From Arthrobacter sp. UM1 (GTDB taxonomy: Bacteria > Actinomycetota > Actinomycetes > Actinomycetales > Micrococcaceae), in contig NZ_JACWAB010000001.1 of assembly GCF_020483305.1 (NCBI RefSeq), positions 186,001-250,000 of the forward strand: a stretch of DNA of 64,000 bases, given 5' to 3'. Below, in pieces: positions 54,780 through 64,000 of the stretch (the stretch's first letter is position 1; every line of letters begins with the position of its first letter). The notes beneath the pieces were generated by a model. That model saw nothing but the letters and a program-made list of their open reading frames with translations. It had not been told where the DNA came from and ran no database searches. The position numbers and the translations under genes were made by a program.

Positions 54780-55421
54780 TCAGACGAAGGCGTCCATGAA
54801 GATGACGAACACCGTGCCGAACACGAGCAGCTCGGCCACCGCGGTCACCACGAACGTCCAGTGCTCGAAGAACCGCCGCACGCCCTCCGGCGCGGGCAGT
54901 GTCCCGGTCAGGAGGTTCCGGCGGAGGGTGTAGAAGAACATCGGCATCGAGAAGAACCAGACGATCATGCAGTAGATGCACAGCGCGCCGATGACGAACA
55001 CCGCGGAGTAGAACAGCCAGCCGAGCATGACCAGGCAGAGCAGCAGCCCCGTCTGGAGCGCGATCCAGAACCACCGCGAGAACCGCGCCCGCGCCAGGAG
55101 CGCGGCGCCGATGGCGACGACGACGGCGAAGCCCACCAGGCCGATGAAGGGATTCGGGAAGCCGAAGAGGGAGGCCTGCCAGGACTTCATGACCGTGCCG
55201 CAGGAGATGAGCGGGTTGAGGTCGCAGCTCGTGACGTATCCCGGGTCCTTGTACAGGTTCAGGCGCTCGGCCACGAGGGCGGCGGAGGCCAGCCACGCGC
55301 CCAGGCCCGTGACCACGAGGGTCCAGGCGAGTCCGCGGTCCAGGCGGGAGAGCGGGGCGGGGTCGGAGTTCTCGTCTGCTGGGGTGCGGCGGGTCGGGGT
55401 GTCGTCCGTGCGAGTGCTCAT
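54780..55421 (-). CDS. vitamin K epoxide reductase family protein
   Basis: 213-residue integral membrane thiol oxidoreductase that re-oxidises periplasmic disulfide carriers using quinone. The VKOR fold shows the loop cysteines in SCDLNPLISCGTVM, a conserved Ser/Thr, and the CxxC site CIYC in the last helix, with five hydrophobic spans. No fused thioredoxin domain is present. ATG 55421 lies 7 nt after TACCGT; the GGAGG between is too close to act as a normal site. Confidence 0.9.
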   Translation of the reverse strand: MSTRTDDTPTRRTPADENSDPAPLSRLDRGLAWTLVVTGLGAWLASAALVAERLNLYKDPGYVTSCDLNPLISCGTVMKSWQASLFGFPNPFIGLVGFAVVVAIGAALLARARFSRWFWIALQTGLLLCLVMLGWLFYSAVFVIGALCIYCMIVWFFSMPMFFYTLRRNLLTGTLPAPEGVRRFFEHWTFVVTAVAELLVFGTVFVIFMDAFV

Positions 55422-55781
55422 GGCCTCCACGGTACTCGCGGTGACGGGCGGGGCGCGCCGAGGCGTGCCCGGTTCGGCGTCAGACGTGAGAACATGGGGG
55501 TGGTCCGAGACGCCTGCCACACCAGGCGGCCCGGCCCCGTCGGAGCGCCAGACGCGGAGCGCTCACCGGACGGCCGCCGCGCGCATCACGCGCGGAGAGC
55601 GGCTGCAGGGCAAAGGAAAGCCCCGGTGAGCCGGTTGACGCAGCCAGGGCGCGCAGCCGACGGCCCCCAGGGGCAGAGACGAAGGATTTCACGGTCCGCC
55701 GCAGGGCTTCGCCCGCGGACGGCCAGGATGCCCGGCGCGAGGGTGTGGCCCCGCGCCGAGGAGAAGAGAAGCGAGAGACGC
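55422..55781 (+). other. long 5' leader region of rne
   Basis: 360 nt, GC-rich, no supported gene. RNase E genes usually have long structured leaders used for autoregulation; several hairpins are visible here but none was matched to a known element. The rne ribosome binding site is weak (GAGAG before ATG 55782), with a stronger GAGGAG about 20 nt further upstream. Confidence 0.5.
55429..55434 (-). promoter_or_regulatory. -10 box of leaderless VKOR gene
   Basis: TACCGT on the minus strand, 7 nt before ATG 55421. Confidence 0.5.
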
Positions 55782-58775
55782 ATGGCAGAGAACACGGAGA
55801 ACGGGCCCGCAGAGTCCGGGGAGCCGGCGGCGGGAGAGGTTCCCGCGGAGCAGCAGACAGCGGAAGCGCAGGCGGACCAGGGACAGACGGACGCTGAGCA
55901 GTCCGAGGCCTCGGAGAACAAGGGCTCGGAGAACAAGGACCAGCAGGCGGAGCCGGCACCCGGCGAGGCCTCGGAGAGCGATCCCGCTGACGAGGACGAG
56001 TCCGGTGACGCGGAGGGCGCCGAGTCGTCGTCGCTCTCGATCGACCCGTTCGACCCGTTCAGCATCCCCTCGGAGGTCGAGTCGCTCATCGTCGAGCAGA
56101 TCTCCGCTGAGGTGAAGGAGCGCTCCGGGCGGAAGAAGCGCGGAGGCGGCGAGGGGTCGAACGGACCGGACGCGGGCTCGGATGCGGGCGAGTCCGGCTC
56201 GTCGCGCCGCCGTCGTCGTCGCCGTCGCGGGGAAGAGGACCTCGAGCTGATCGGCGGGGAGGACGAGGACCCGCCCAACACGGTCACCCGCGTCCGCGCC
56301 CCGCGGGGAGTCGCCGAGGGCACGGGCCCGGAGAACGTCACGGCGGTCAAGGGATCCACCCGTCTCGAGGCCAAGCGCCAGCGCCGTCGCGAGTCCCGCG
56401 AGGGCGGCCGCCGCCGCACGGTCATCACCGAGGCGGAGTTCCTGGCGCGGCGCGAGAGCGTCGAGCGGACCATGGTGGTGCGCGAGCGCAAGGACCGCAT
56501 CCAGATCGGCGTCCTCGAGGACGGCGTGCTCGCGGAGCACTTCGTCTCCAATACCACCCAGGACTCGCTCATCGGCAACGTGTACCTGGGCAAGGTGCAG
56601 AACGTCCTCCCGTCGATGGAGGCGGCGTTCATCGACATCGGCCGCGGGCGCAACGCGGTGCTCTACGCGGGCGAGGTCAACTGGGATGTCGTCAAGCTGG
56701 ACGGCAAGCCGCGCCGGATCGAGAACGCCCTCAAGGGCGGGGACTCGGTCCTCGTGCAGGTCTCCAAGGACCCGGTGGGCCACAAGGGCGCCCGCCTCAC
56801 GAGCCAGATCTCGCTCCCGGGCCGCTACCTCGTCTACGTGCCGGACGGCTCGATGACGGGCATCTCCCGGAAGCTCCCGGACGTGGAGCGCGCCCGCCTG
56901 AAGAAGATCCTCAAGGAGCACCTCCCGGCGGACGCGGGCGTGATCGTCCGCACCGCGGCCGAGGGCGCGAGCGAAGAGGAGCTGACCAACGACATCAACC
57001 GCCTCCGCGTCCAGTGGGAGGGCATCAAGGAGAAGGCCGGCTCGACCAAGACGCTTGCGCCGGAGCTGCTCTACGCGGAGCCGGACCTCACCATCAAGGT
57101 GGTCCGGGACGTCTTCAACGAGGACTTCACCAAGCTCGTGGTCGCGGGGGAGAACACCTGGGACCAGATCGAGGCCTACGTGACGTACGTGGCCCCGCAC
57201 CTCGTCGACCGCCTCGAGCGCTGGGAGGGCGAGGAGGACGTCTTCGCGAGCTACCGGATCGACGAGCAGATCAACAAGGCCCTGGACCGCAAGGTCTTCC
57301 TGCCGTCCGGCGGCTCGCTCGTCATCGACCGGACCGAGGCGATGACTGTCATCGACGTCAACACAGGCAAGTTCACCGGCTCCGGGGGCAACCTCGAGGA
57401 GACGGTGACCAAGAACAACCTCGAGGCCGCCGAGGAGGTCGTCCGGCAGCTGCGCCTGCGGGACATCGGAGGCATCATCGTCATCGACTTCATCGACATG
57501 GTGCTCGAGTCCAACCGGGACCTCGTGCTCCGCCGCCTCGTGGAGTGCCTCGGCCGGGACCGCACCAAGCACCAGGTCGCCGAGGTCACGAGCCTCGGCC
57601 TCGTCCAGATGACGCGCAAGCGCATGGGCACGGGCCTGCTCGAGGTCTTCGGCGAGCAGTGCGCGGAGTGCGCCGGCCGCGGCGTGGTCACCCACGAGGA
57701 GCCGGTCATGCACCGCCGTCCGCTCTCCTCCGGCTCCGGCAAGTCGGAGGGCGGCCACCACCGTTCCACCCGCGCCGAGCGCCGCCGCAACCGCAAGCAG
57801 CGGATGCAGGAGAGCGACCAGGGCGGTCCGTCAGCCGAGGAGACCCAGGACTCCCCGAAGGACGCGGGATCCGGCCGCAAGGACAAGCAGGAGCGCGGCA
57901 GTCGCCGGGACACGTCGGGCGAGGACAAGGCCGCCGAGGAGAAGTCGAAGACCAACCGCGCCACGATGGCCTCGATCCACGCGGCGTCCGTCGGCGGCGG
58001 CCGGCGCCTCGCCCCGGGATCGCTCGCGCCGAAGGACGGATCTCAGAGGGGCGCCGGAGAGAGCGCGATCGAGGAGAGCGCGGCCGAGGCCGTCAAGGCC
58101 GCAGACCGCGCCGAGGCGGCCGAGCAGGACGCCCGCGGCGAGGCCCTCGAGTTCGGCGACGAGAAGGTGGCCCTCCCCACGGGCAAGGGCTCCGGGCGCG
58201 GCCGCTCCCGCCGCTCCACGGCGAGCCTCGACGAGCTCGACGACGTCTTCGCCGGCAAGGGCTCCTCGGACTCCGGCCAGGACGCGGGCCAGGGGGACGC
58301 GGACGACGACGGCGAGCGCAAGGGCCGCAAGCCCCGCCGCCGCGGCGGCCGCAGCCGTGGCCAGGGCCGCGCCCAGCAGGACGAGGCTCGGCAGGGCGAG
58401 GCTCGGCAGGGCGAGGCCCAGGCGACGGCGGACGAGGCCGCATCGAGCCGGTCGGGCTCGGAGCGAGCGCGTGCGAACGAGTCGGCTCCGAAGGCCGAGC
58501 GTCCAGCTCGGAAGGCGGACCGGCCCGCTGCCGCGCAGGACGCGTCGTCGTCGGCGGCCCCGGCCGCGCCCCGTCGCCGCCGTCGCGTGGCCTCGAGCGC
58601 CCAGGGCGCCTCGAGCGTGAGCGTCGCGGAGCGGGAGCAGTCCGCCTCGGGCGCGGCGTTCACGGCGTCGGCGTCCGCGCCGTCGGAGAAGAGGGAAGGC
58701 TCTGCCGCGGCCGCTCCGGTCATGCTCGGCGTGGGCGTCTCCGCCTCGGAGATCGCCCGCCAGGGCAAGGAGTAG
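55782..58775 (+). CDS. rne: ribonuclease E/G family protein
   Basis: Endoribonuclease that initiates mRNA decay and processes rRNA and tRNA. The 997-residue protein has the actinobacterial architecture: a disordered acidic N-terminal extension to about residue 225, the catalytic half (S1 domain IQIGVLEDGVLAEHF, VYLGKVQNVLPSMEAAFIDI; DNase I-like sub-domain with the metal aspartates in TVIDVNTGKF and IIVIDFIDM), a zinc-link CAECAGRG near 626, and a Lys/Arg/Gln-rich disordered C-terminal scaffold with short tandem repeats. ATG 55782 is the first in frame after the structured leader. Confidence 0.93.
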   Translation: MAENTENGPAESGEPAAGEVPAEQQTAEAQADQGQTDAEQSEASENKGSENKDQQAEPAPGEASESDPADEDESGDAEGAESSSLSIDPFDPFSIPSEVESLIVEQISAEVKERSGRKKRGGGEGSNGPDAGSDAGESGSSRRRRRRRRGEEDLELIGGEDEDPPNTVTRVRAPRGVAEGTGPENVTAVKGSTRLEAKRQRRRESREGGRRRTVITEAEFLARRESVERTMVVRERKDRIQIGVLEDGVLAEHFVSNTTQDSLIGNVYLGKVQNVLPSMEAAFIDIGRGRNAVLYAGEVNWDVVKLDGKPRRIENALKGGDSVLVQVSKDPVGHKGARLTSQISLPGRYLVYVPDGSMTGISRKLPDVERARLKKILKEHLPADAGVIVRTAAEGASEEELTNDINRLRVQWEGIKEKAGSTKTLAPELLYAEPDLTIKVVRDVFNEDFTKLVVAGENTWDQIEAYVTYVAPHLVDRLERWEGEEDVFASYRIDEQINKALDRKVFLPSGGSLVIDRTEAMTVIDVNTGKFTGSGGNLEETVTKNNLEAAEEVVRQLRLRDIGGIIVIDFIDMVLESNRDLVLRRLVECLGRDRTKHQVAEVTSLGLVQMTRKRMGTGLLEVFGEQCAECAGRGVVTHEEPVMHRRPLSSGSGKSEGGHHRSTRAERRRNRKQRMQESDQGGPSAEETQDSPKDAGSGRKDKQERGSRRDTSGEDKAAEEKSKTNRATMASIHAASVGGGRRLAPGSLAPKDGSQRGAGESAIEESAAEAVKAADRAEAAEQDARGEALEFGDEKVALPTGKGSGRGRSRRSTASLDELDDVFAGKGSSDSGQDAGQGDADDDGERKGRKPRRRGGRSRGQGRAQQDEARQGEARQGEAQATADEAASSRSGSERARANESAPKAERPARKADRPAAAQDASSSAAPAAPRRRRRVASSAQGASSVSVAEREQSASGAAFTASASAPSEKREGSAAAAPVMLGVGVSASEIARQGKE
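58383..58412 (+). repeat. 15-bp tandem repeat in the rne C-terminal region
   Basis: GAGGCTCGGCAGGGC is present twice in tandem (58383-58397 and 58398-58412), encoding E-A-R-Q-G, inside the disordered scaffold region. Confidence 0.75.
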
Positions 58776-58798
58776 CCGACGCGCCGAAGATCCAGGAA

Positions 58799-58828
58799 TT
58801 GGAAGGGCTATGCTCCGTGCAGTAGACT
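58799..58828 (+). promoter_or_regulatory. promoter of the rplU leader
   Basis: TTGGAA (58799-58804), 18-nt spacer, TAGACT (58823-58828), predicting a start near 58835 and a leader of about 226 nt. Confidence 0.6.
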
Positions 58829-58834
58829 GGATCT

Positions 58835-59060
58835 TCGGTGCTTTAGCCTCCAACTGACGGAGACCGCAGACTCGCGGGCGCGCAGCGCACGCCGCGGGGT
58901 CGGTCACAGGGTTGTCGGTGTGGCTTGAGGCCATGCCGAGAGGCATCCCCTGAAGGGTCCGCTGGGACGCGTGGGCGGTCGGGACACCGCCCCGAGCGAG
59001 CATCACCCGGACGCCCAGGGGCGAATCAAGAATTTGAACGTCTAGAGAAGTGAGAACCAA
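58835..59060 (+). promoter_or_regulatory. candidate L21 leader of rplU
   Basis: About 226 nt of structured GC-rich leader between the promoter and rplU, with several self-complementary segments (for example GGCTTGAGGCCATGCCGAG). Ribosomal protein operons often carry autoregulatory leaders, but no known class was matched. Confidence 0.4.
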
Positions 59061-59369
59061 GTGGTGTACGCGATTGTCCGTGCCGGTGGCCGGCAGGAAA
59101 AGGTGTCCGTCGGAGACCTCGTGACCCTTGACCGCGTTGCCTCGGAGGCCGGCAGCACCATCGAGTTGCCTGCTCTGCTATTGGTGGACGGGGACAAGAT
59201 CACGTCGGCAGCCGATGAGCTCGCCAAGGTGAAGGTCACGGCCGAGGTGGTTGAGAACCTCCGCGGCCCGAAGATCGTCATTCAGAAGTACAAGAACAAG
59301 ACCGGCTACAAGAAGCGCCAGGGCTTCCGCGCCGCTCTGACCAAGGTCAAGGTGACGTCGATCGCCTAG
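59061..59369 (+). CDS. rplU: 50S ribosomal protein L21
   Basis: 102-residue ribosomal protein with [17 protein letters not shown] at the start and [20 protein letters not shown] near the end, both diagnostic. GTG 59061 has GTGAGAACC nearby. It is followed 49 nt later by rpmA. Confidence 0.97.
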   Translation: MVYAIVRAGGRQEKVSVGDLVTLDRVASEAGSTIELPALLLVDGDKITSAADELAKVKVTAEVVENLRGPKIVIQKYKNKTGYKKRQGFRAALTKVKVTSIA

Positions 59370-59418
59370 TCGGCGCTCCCGTCACTCACCCATCCGTTTC
59401 CGAAGGTAGGCAAGAGAC

Positions 59419-61436
<2,018 letters not shown>

Positions 61437-61439
61437 GCC

Positions 61440-62582
61440 GTGTCCGAGCTCGACGCCGCCCATCACCCCGTGGCCTCCGCACGCCGGATCGTGGTCAAGG
61501 TCGGCTCGTCCTCGCTGACGAGCCTCACGGGCGGCATCAGCCGGGCGGCGCTCCACGGGATCGTGGACGCCCTCGCGGAGGCCCGGGCGCGGGGGACGGA
61601 GATCGTGTTCGTCTCCTCGGGCGCCATCGCCGCGGGCCTGGCGCCGCTCGGCCTCGCGAAGCGCCCGCGGGACCTCGCCACCCAGCAGGCCGCCGCGACG
61701 GTGGGCCAGGGGCTGCTCATGCACGCCTACGCGGCTCGCTTCCAGGAGCACGGCCTGCGCGTGGGGCAGGTGCTCCTCACGAGCGAGGACCTGGTGCGGC
61801 GCTCCCACCACGTCAACGCCTTCCGGGCGCTCGAGCGCCTGCTCGCGATGGGCGCCCTGCCGATCGTCAATGAGAACGACGCCGTGGCCACCCACGAGAT
61901 CCGCTTCGGGGACAACGACCGCCTTGCCGCCCTCGTAGCCCACCTCATCAAGGCCGATGCGCTCGTCCTCCTCTCCGACGTGGACGCCGTGTACTCGCGG
62001 CACCCGGCCCAGGGAGGCGAGCGGCTGCCCGTCATCGCGTCCGCCGCAGACCTCGCGGGCGTCGAGACCGGCGCCGGCGGCTCGGGGCTGGGGACCGGCG
62101 GCATGGCCACCAAGATCTCGGCCGCCTCCATCGCGGCGGACTCGGGCGTGAGCGCCCTCGTCACGAGGGCGGGCCTCATCCGGGAGGCCCTCGCGGGCGA
62201 CGACGTCGGAACGCTCTTCCCCGCGCGCGGCCCCCGGCAGCCGGTGAGGAAGATGTGGCTCGCGCACCTCGCGGACTCCCACGGCAGCGTCCACGTGGAC
62301 GCGGGAGCCGCCCGAGCGCTCGTCGAGGGCCACAAGTCCCTGCTCGCGGCCGGCGTGACCGGCGTCACCGGGGAGTTCGACACCGGGGACCCGGTAGACG
62401 TCGTCGGCCCCGAGGGGACGGTGGCCCGGGGGATCGCGGCCTACGAGTCCCGGGAGATCTCCCGCATGATGGGACGGCGGACCCGGGACATCCTCGCCGA
62501 GCTGGGCGAGGGCTATGATCGGCCTATCGTGCACGCGGACGACCTCGCCGTCGTCGTCGAGAACCCCGGCGCAAGGAGCTGA
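61440..62582 (+). CDS. proB: glutamate 5-kinase
   Basis: First step of proline synthesis, phosphorylating glutamate. The 380-residue protein has the amino acid kinase domain (RIVVKVGSSSLT, FVSSGAIAAGL, the NENDAV segment, GTGGMATKISAA) and a C-terminal PUA domain (KSLLAAGVTGVTGEFDTGD), the long bacterial form that is feedback inhibited by proline. GTG 61440 follows the obg stop by 3 nt. Confidence 0.95.
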   Translation: MSELDAAHHPVASARRIVVKVGSSSLTSLTGGISRAALHGIVDALAEARARGTEIVFVSSGAIAAGLAPLGLAKRPRDLATQQAAATVGQGLLMHAYAARFQEHGLRVGQVLLTSEDLVRRSHHVNAFRALERLLAMGALPIVNENDAVATHEIRFGDNDRLAALVAHLIKADALVLLSDVDAVYSRHPAQGGERLPVIASAADLAGVETGAGGSGLGTGGMATKISAASIAADSGVSALVTRAGLIREALAGDDVGTLFPARGPRQPVRKMWLAHLADSHGSVHVDAGAARALVEGHKSLLAAGVTGVTGEFDTGDPVDVVGPEGTVARGIAAYESREISRMMGRRTRDILAELGEGYDRPIVHADDLAVVVENPGARS

Positions 62583-62584
62583 GC

Positions 62585-63859
62585 ATGGCCACGGACACCG
62601 AGTCGCAGCTGATCGAGCGGGCGCGGAGGTCCAGGGCCGCGGCCTCCGCCCTCGCGCAGGCGCCGCGCCGCGTCAAGGACGCCGCGCTGGAGTCGGTGGC
62701 GCGGGCGGTGGTCGCGGAGGCCGAGCGCATCCTCGCCGCGAATGCCCGGGACGTGGAGCGTGAGGCGGCCGCCGGCATGCCGGAGCCCCTCACCGATCGC
62801 CTGAGGCTCACCCGGGAGCGGATCGAGGCGCTGGCGGAGGCCATCGGCGTGGTCGTCGGGCTCGAAGACCCCGTGGGCCGCGTCCGCCAGGGGAAGACCC
62901 TGCCCAACGGGCTGAGGCTGCGGCAGGTGAGCGTGCCGCTCGGCGTCGTCGCGTGCGTGTACGAGGCACGGCCGAACGTCACGGTGGACATCGTGGCGCT
63001 GGCCCTCAAGTCCGGCAACTCGGCCATCCTGCGCGGGGGCTCGGCGGCCCGGGAGACCAACACCGTGCTCATCGAGGTGATGCGCGAGGCCGTGGAGGAG
63101 GCGGGGATCCCGGCGGACAGTGTCATCGGGATCGACGACCTGGGGCGGGAGGGCGTCAACGCCCTCCTCGGCGCCCGCGGCCACATCGACCTCCTCATTC
63201 CGCGCGGCGGCAAGGGCCTCATCGAGACGGTGACGCAGAACGCGCGCGTCCCGGTCATCGCCACGGGGGACGGGAACGTGCACATCGTCCTCGACCGCAG
63301 CGCCCGGACGGACGAGGCCGTCTCCGTCCTCCTCAACGCCAAGACCCAGCGCACGGGCGTGTGCAACGCCGTGGAGACGCTCCTTCTGCTCGAGGGGGCT
63401 GAGGCGGCGCCGGCCGTGCTCGAGGCGCTCCTGGAGGCGGGAGTCCGGCTGCATGCGGACGAGCGCGCCCGGGCGCTGCTGGGCGGACGAGGCGACCCAT
63501 CTCAGGTGCTGCCGGCCGCGGAGGCGGACTGGGAGACGGAGTACCTCGACATGGACCTGGCCGTGAAGACCGTGGACACCCTCGACGAGGCGATGGAGCA
63601 CATCGCCCGCTATTCCTCCGGGCACACGGAGGCCATCCTGACGGATTCCGTGGCGAACGCCGAGCGGTTCCAGCGGACCGTGGACTCGTCCACGGTGGTC
63701 GTCAACGCCTCCACGCGCTTCACCGACGGCGGCGAGTTCGGACTCGGCGCGGAGGTGGGGATCTCGACGGCGCGGCTGCACGCGCGCGGGCCCATGGGGG
63801 TGGAAGAGCTGACCACCTCCAAGTGGCTCGTCAACGGGGACGGACACGTCCGCGCCTGA
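62585..63859 (+). CDS. proA: gamma-glutamyl phosphate reductase
   Basis: Second step of proline synthesis: NADPH reduction of glutamyl 5-phosphate to the semialdehyde. The 424-residue ALDH-fold protein has VPLGVVACVYEARPNVTVD, GGSAARETN and the active-site cysteine in QRTGVCNAVE near residue 260. AAGGAG lies 7 nt before ATG 62585, 2 nt after proB. Confidence 0.95.
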   Translation: MATDTESQLIERARRSRAAASALAQAPRRVKDAALESVARAVVAEAERILAANARDVEREAAAGMPEPLTDRLRLTRERIEALAEAIGVVVGLEDPVGRVRQGKTLPNGLRLRQVSVPLGVVACVYEARPNVTVDIVALALKSGNSAILRGGSAARETNTVLIEVMREAVEEAGIPADSVIGIDDLGREGVNALLGARGHIDLLIPRGGKGLIETVTQNARVPVIATGDGNVHIVLDRSARTDEAVSVLLNAKTQRTGVCNAVETLLLLEGAEAAPAVLEALLEAGVRLHADERARALLGGRGDPSQVLPAAEADWETEYLDMDLAVKTVDTLDEAMEHIARYSSGHTEAILTDSVANAERFQRTVDSSTVVVNASTRFTDGGEFGLGAEVGISTARLHARGPMGVEELTTSKWLVNGDGHVRA

Positions 63860-63955
63860 CCGCCTCCCGATCCCGCCCGGCCGTGTGAACGGCGCCAGCA
63901 CGCCTCTGCCCGTGTGTCCGGGCCTGCCGCTGGCCCGTTCTCCTCGCCGAGGAAC

Positions 63956-63961
63956 TAGAAT
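63956..63961 (+). promoter_or_regulatory. -10 box for a gene beyond the right edge
   Basis: TAGAAT, followed by a short leader ending with AAGGAGC at about 63990-63996. The start codon lies past position 64000. The 96 nt between proA and this box hold no gene. Confidence 0.5.
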
Positions 63962-64000
63962 GGACACCAACTGATCAGGAACACACCAAGGAGCGCCCAG

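Noticed and set aside
58383-58412. 15-bp tandem repeats in rne as a phase-variation element
   Set aside because: Multiples of 3 that keep the frame, inside a disordered region; slippage would only change tail length.

Overview
The window is about 70% G+C and looks like chromosome from an actinobacterium, most likely of the Micrococcaceae (Arthrobacter/Kocuria/Rothia relatives). The reasons are a mycothiol-dependent nitroreductase homologue, an MptB-type mannosyltransferase, paired clpP1-clpP2-clpX, a group II truncated haemoglobin, an actinobacterial ileS T-box, and many genes whose start codon lies 6-7 nt after a TANNNT -10 box (leaderless transcripts). No plasmid, phage, IS or CRISPR signal was seen. 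Most of the sequence is housekeeping backbone; the accessory parts are small.

Layout. 1-8.9 kb: gnd (cut by the window edge), tRNA-Val, cysK-cysE, msrA, a Nif3-like protein, yaaA, RNase P RNA, a long-form GAPDH, def, tRNA-His and orn. 9.1-11.4 kb: MptB-like mannosyltransferase, a DUF3224 protein and tRNA-Arg. 11.7-17.2 kb: an SSB paralogue, then a 1289-residue secreted DUF11 surface protein and a class F sortase. 17.2-26.6 kb: ettA, two hot-dog thioesterases, and an operon pepN-osmC-mscS-glbO in which pepN carries a frameshift; then rpiB. 26.7-30.7 kb: an Lrp/AsnC regulator divergent from ornithine cyclodeaminase, and an asparaginase-deacetylase pair.

30.7-34.6 kb is an accessory patch of visibly lower G+C that ends at tRNA-Gly and tRNA-Pro. 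It holds a YCII-domain fusion protein, an SDR, a decayed toxin-antitoxin pair, and a small protein that is a paralogue of the C-terminal half of the YCII fusion. 34.9-49.6 kb is protein quality control and translation: tig, clpP1, clpP2, clpX, a DsbA-like protein, valS, an SDR, T-box-controlled ileS and folC. 49.6-64 kb: a DUF4233 protein, ndk, a hipBA-like pair whose kinase has lost its catalytic residues, glgC, a frameshifted membrane protein, a VKOR-family protein, RNase E/G, rplU-rpmA-obg-proB-proA, and a promoter for a gene beyond the window.

Most unusual points: the sortase F/substrate pair with a non-canonical LLSTG sorting motif; the uncharacterised paralogous domain in the 31-34 kb patch; the apparently dead HipA with three 30-bp-spaced repeats upstream of hipB; two independent single-base C insertions that break otherwise intact genes; and a perfect intrinsic terminator immediately in front of def.
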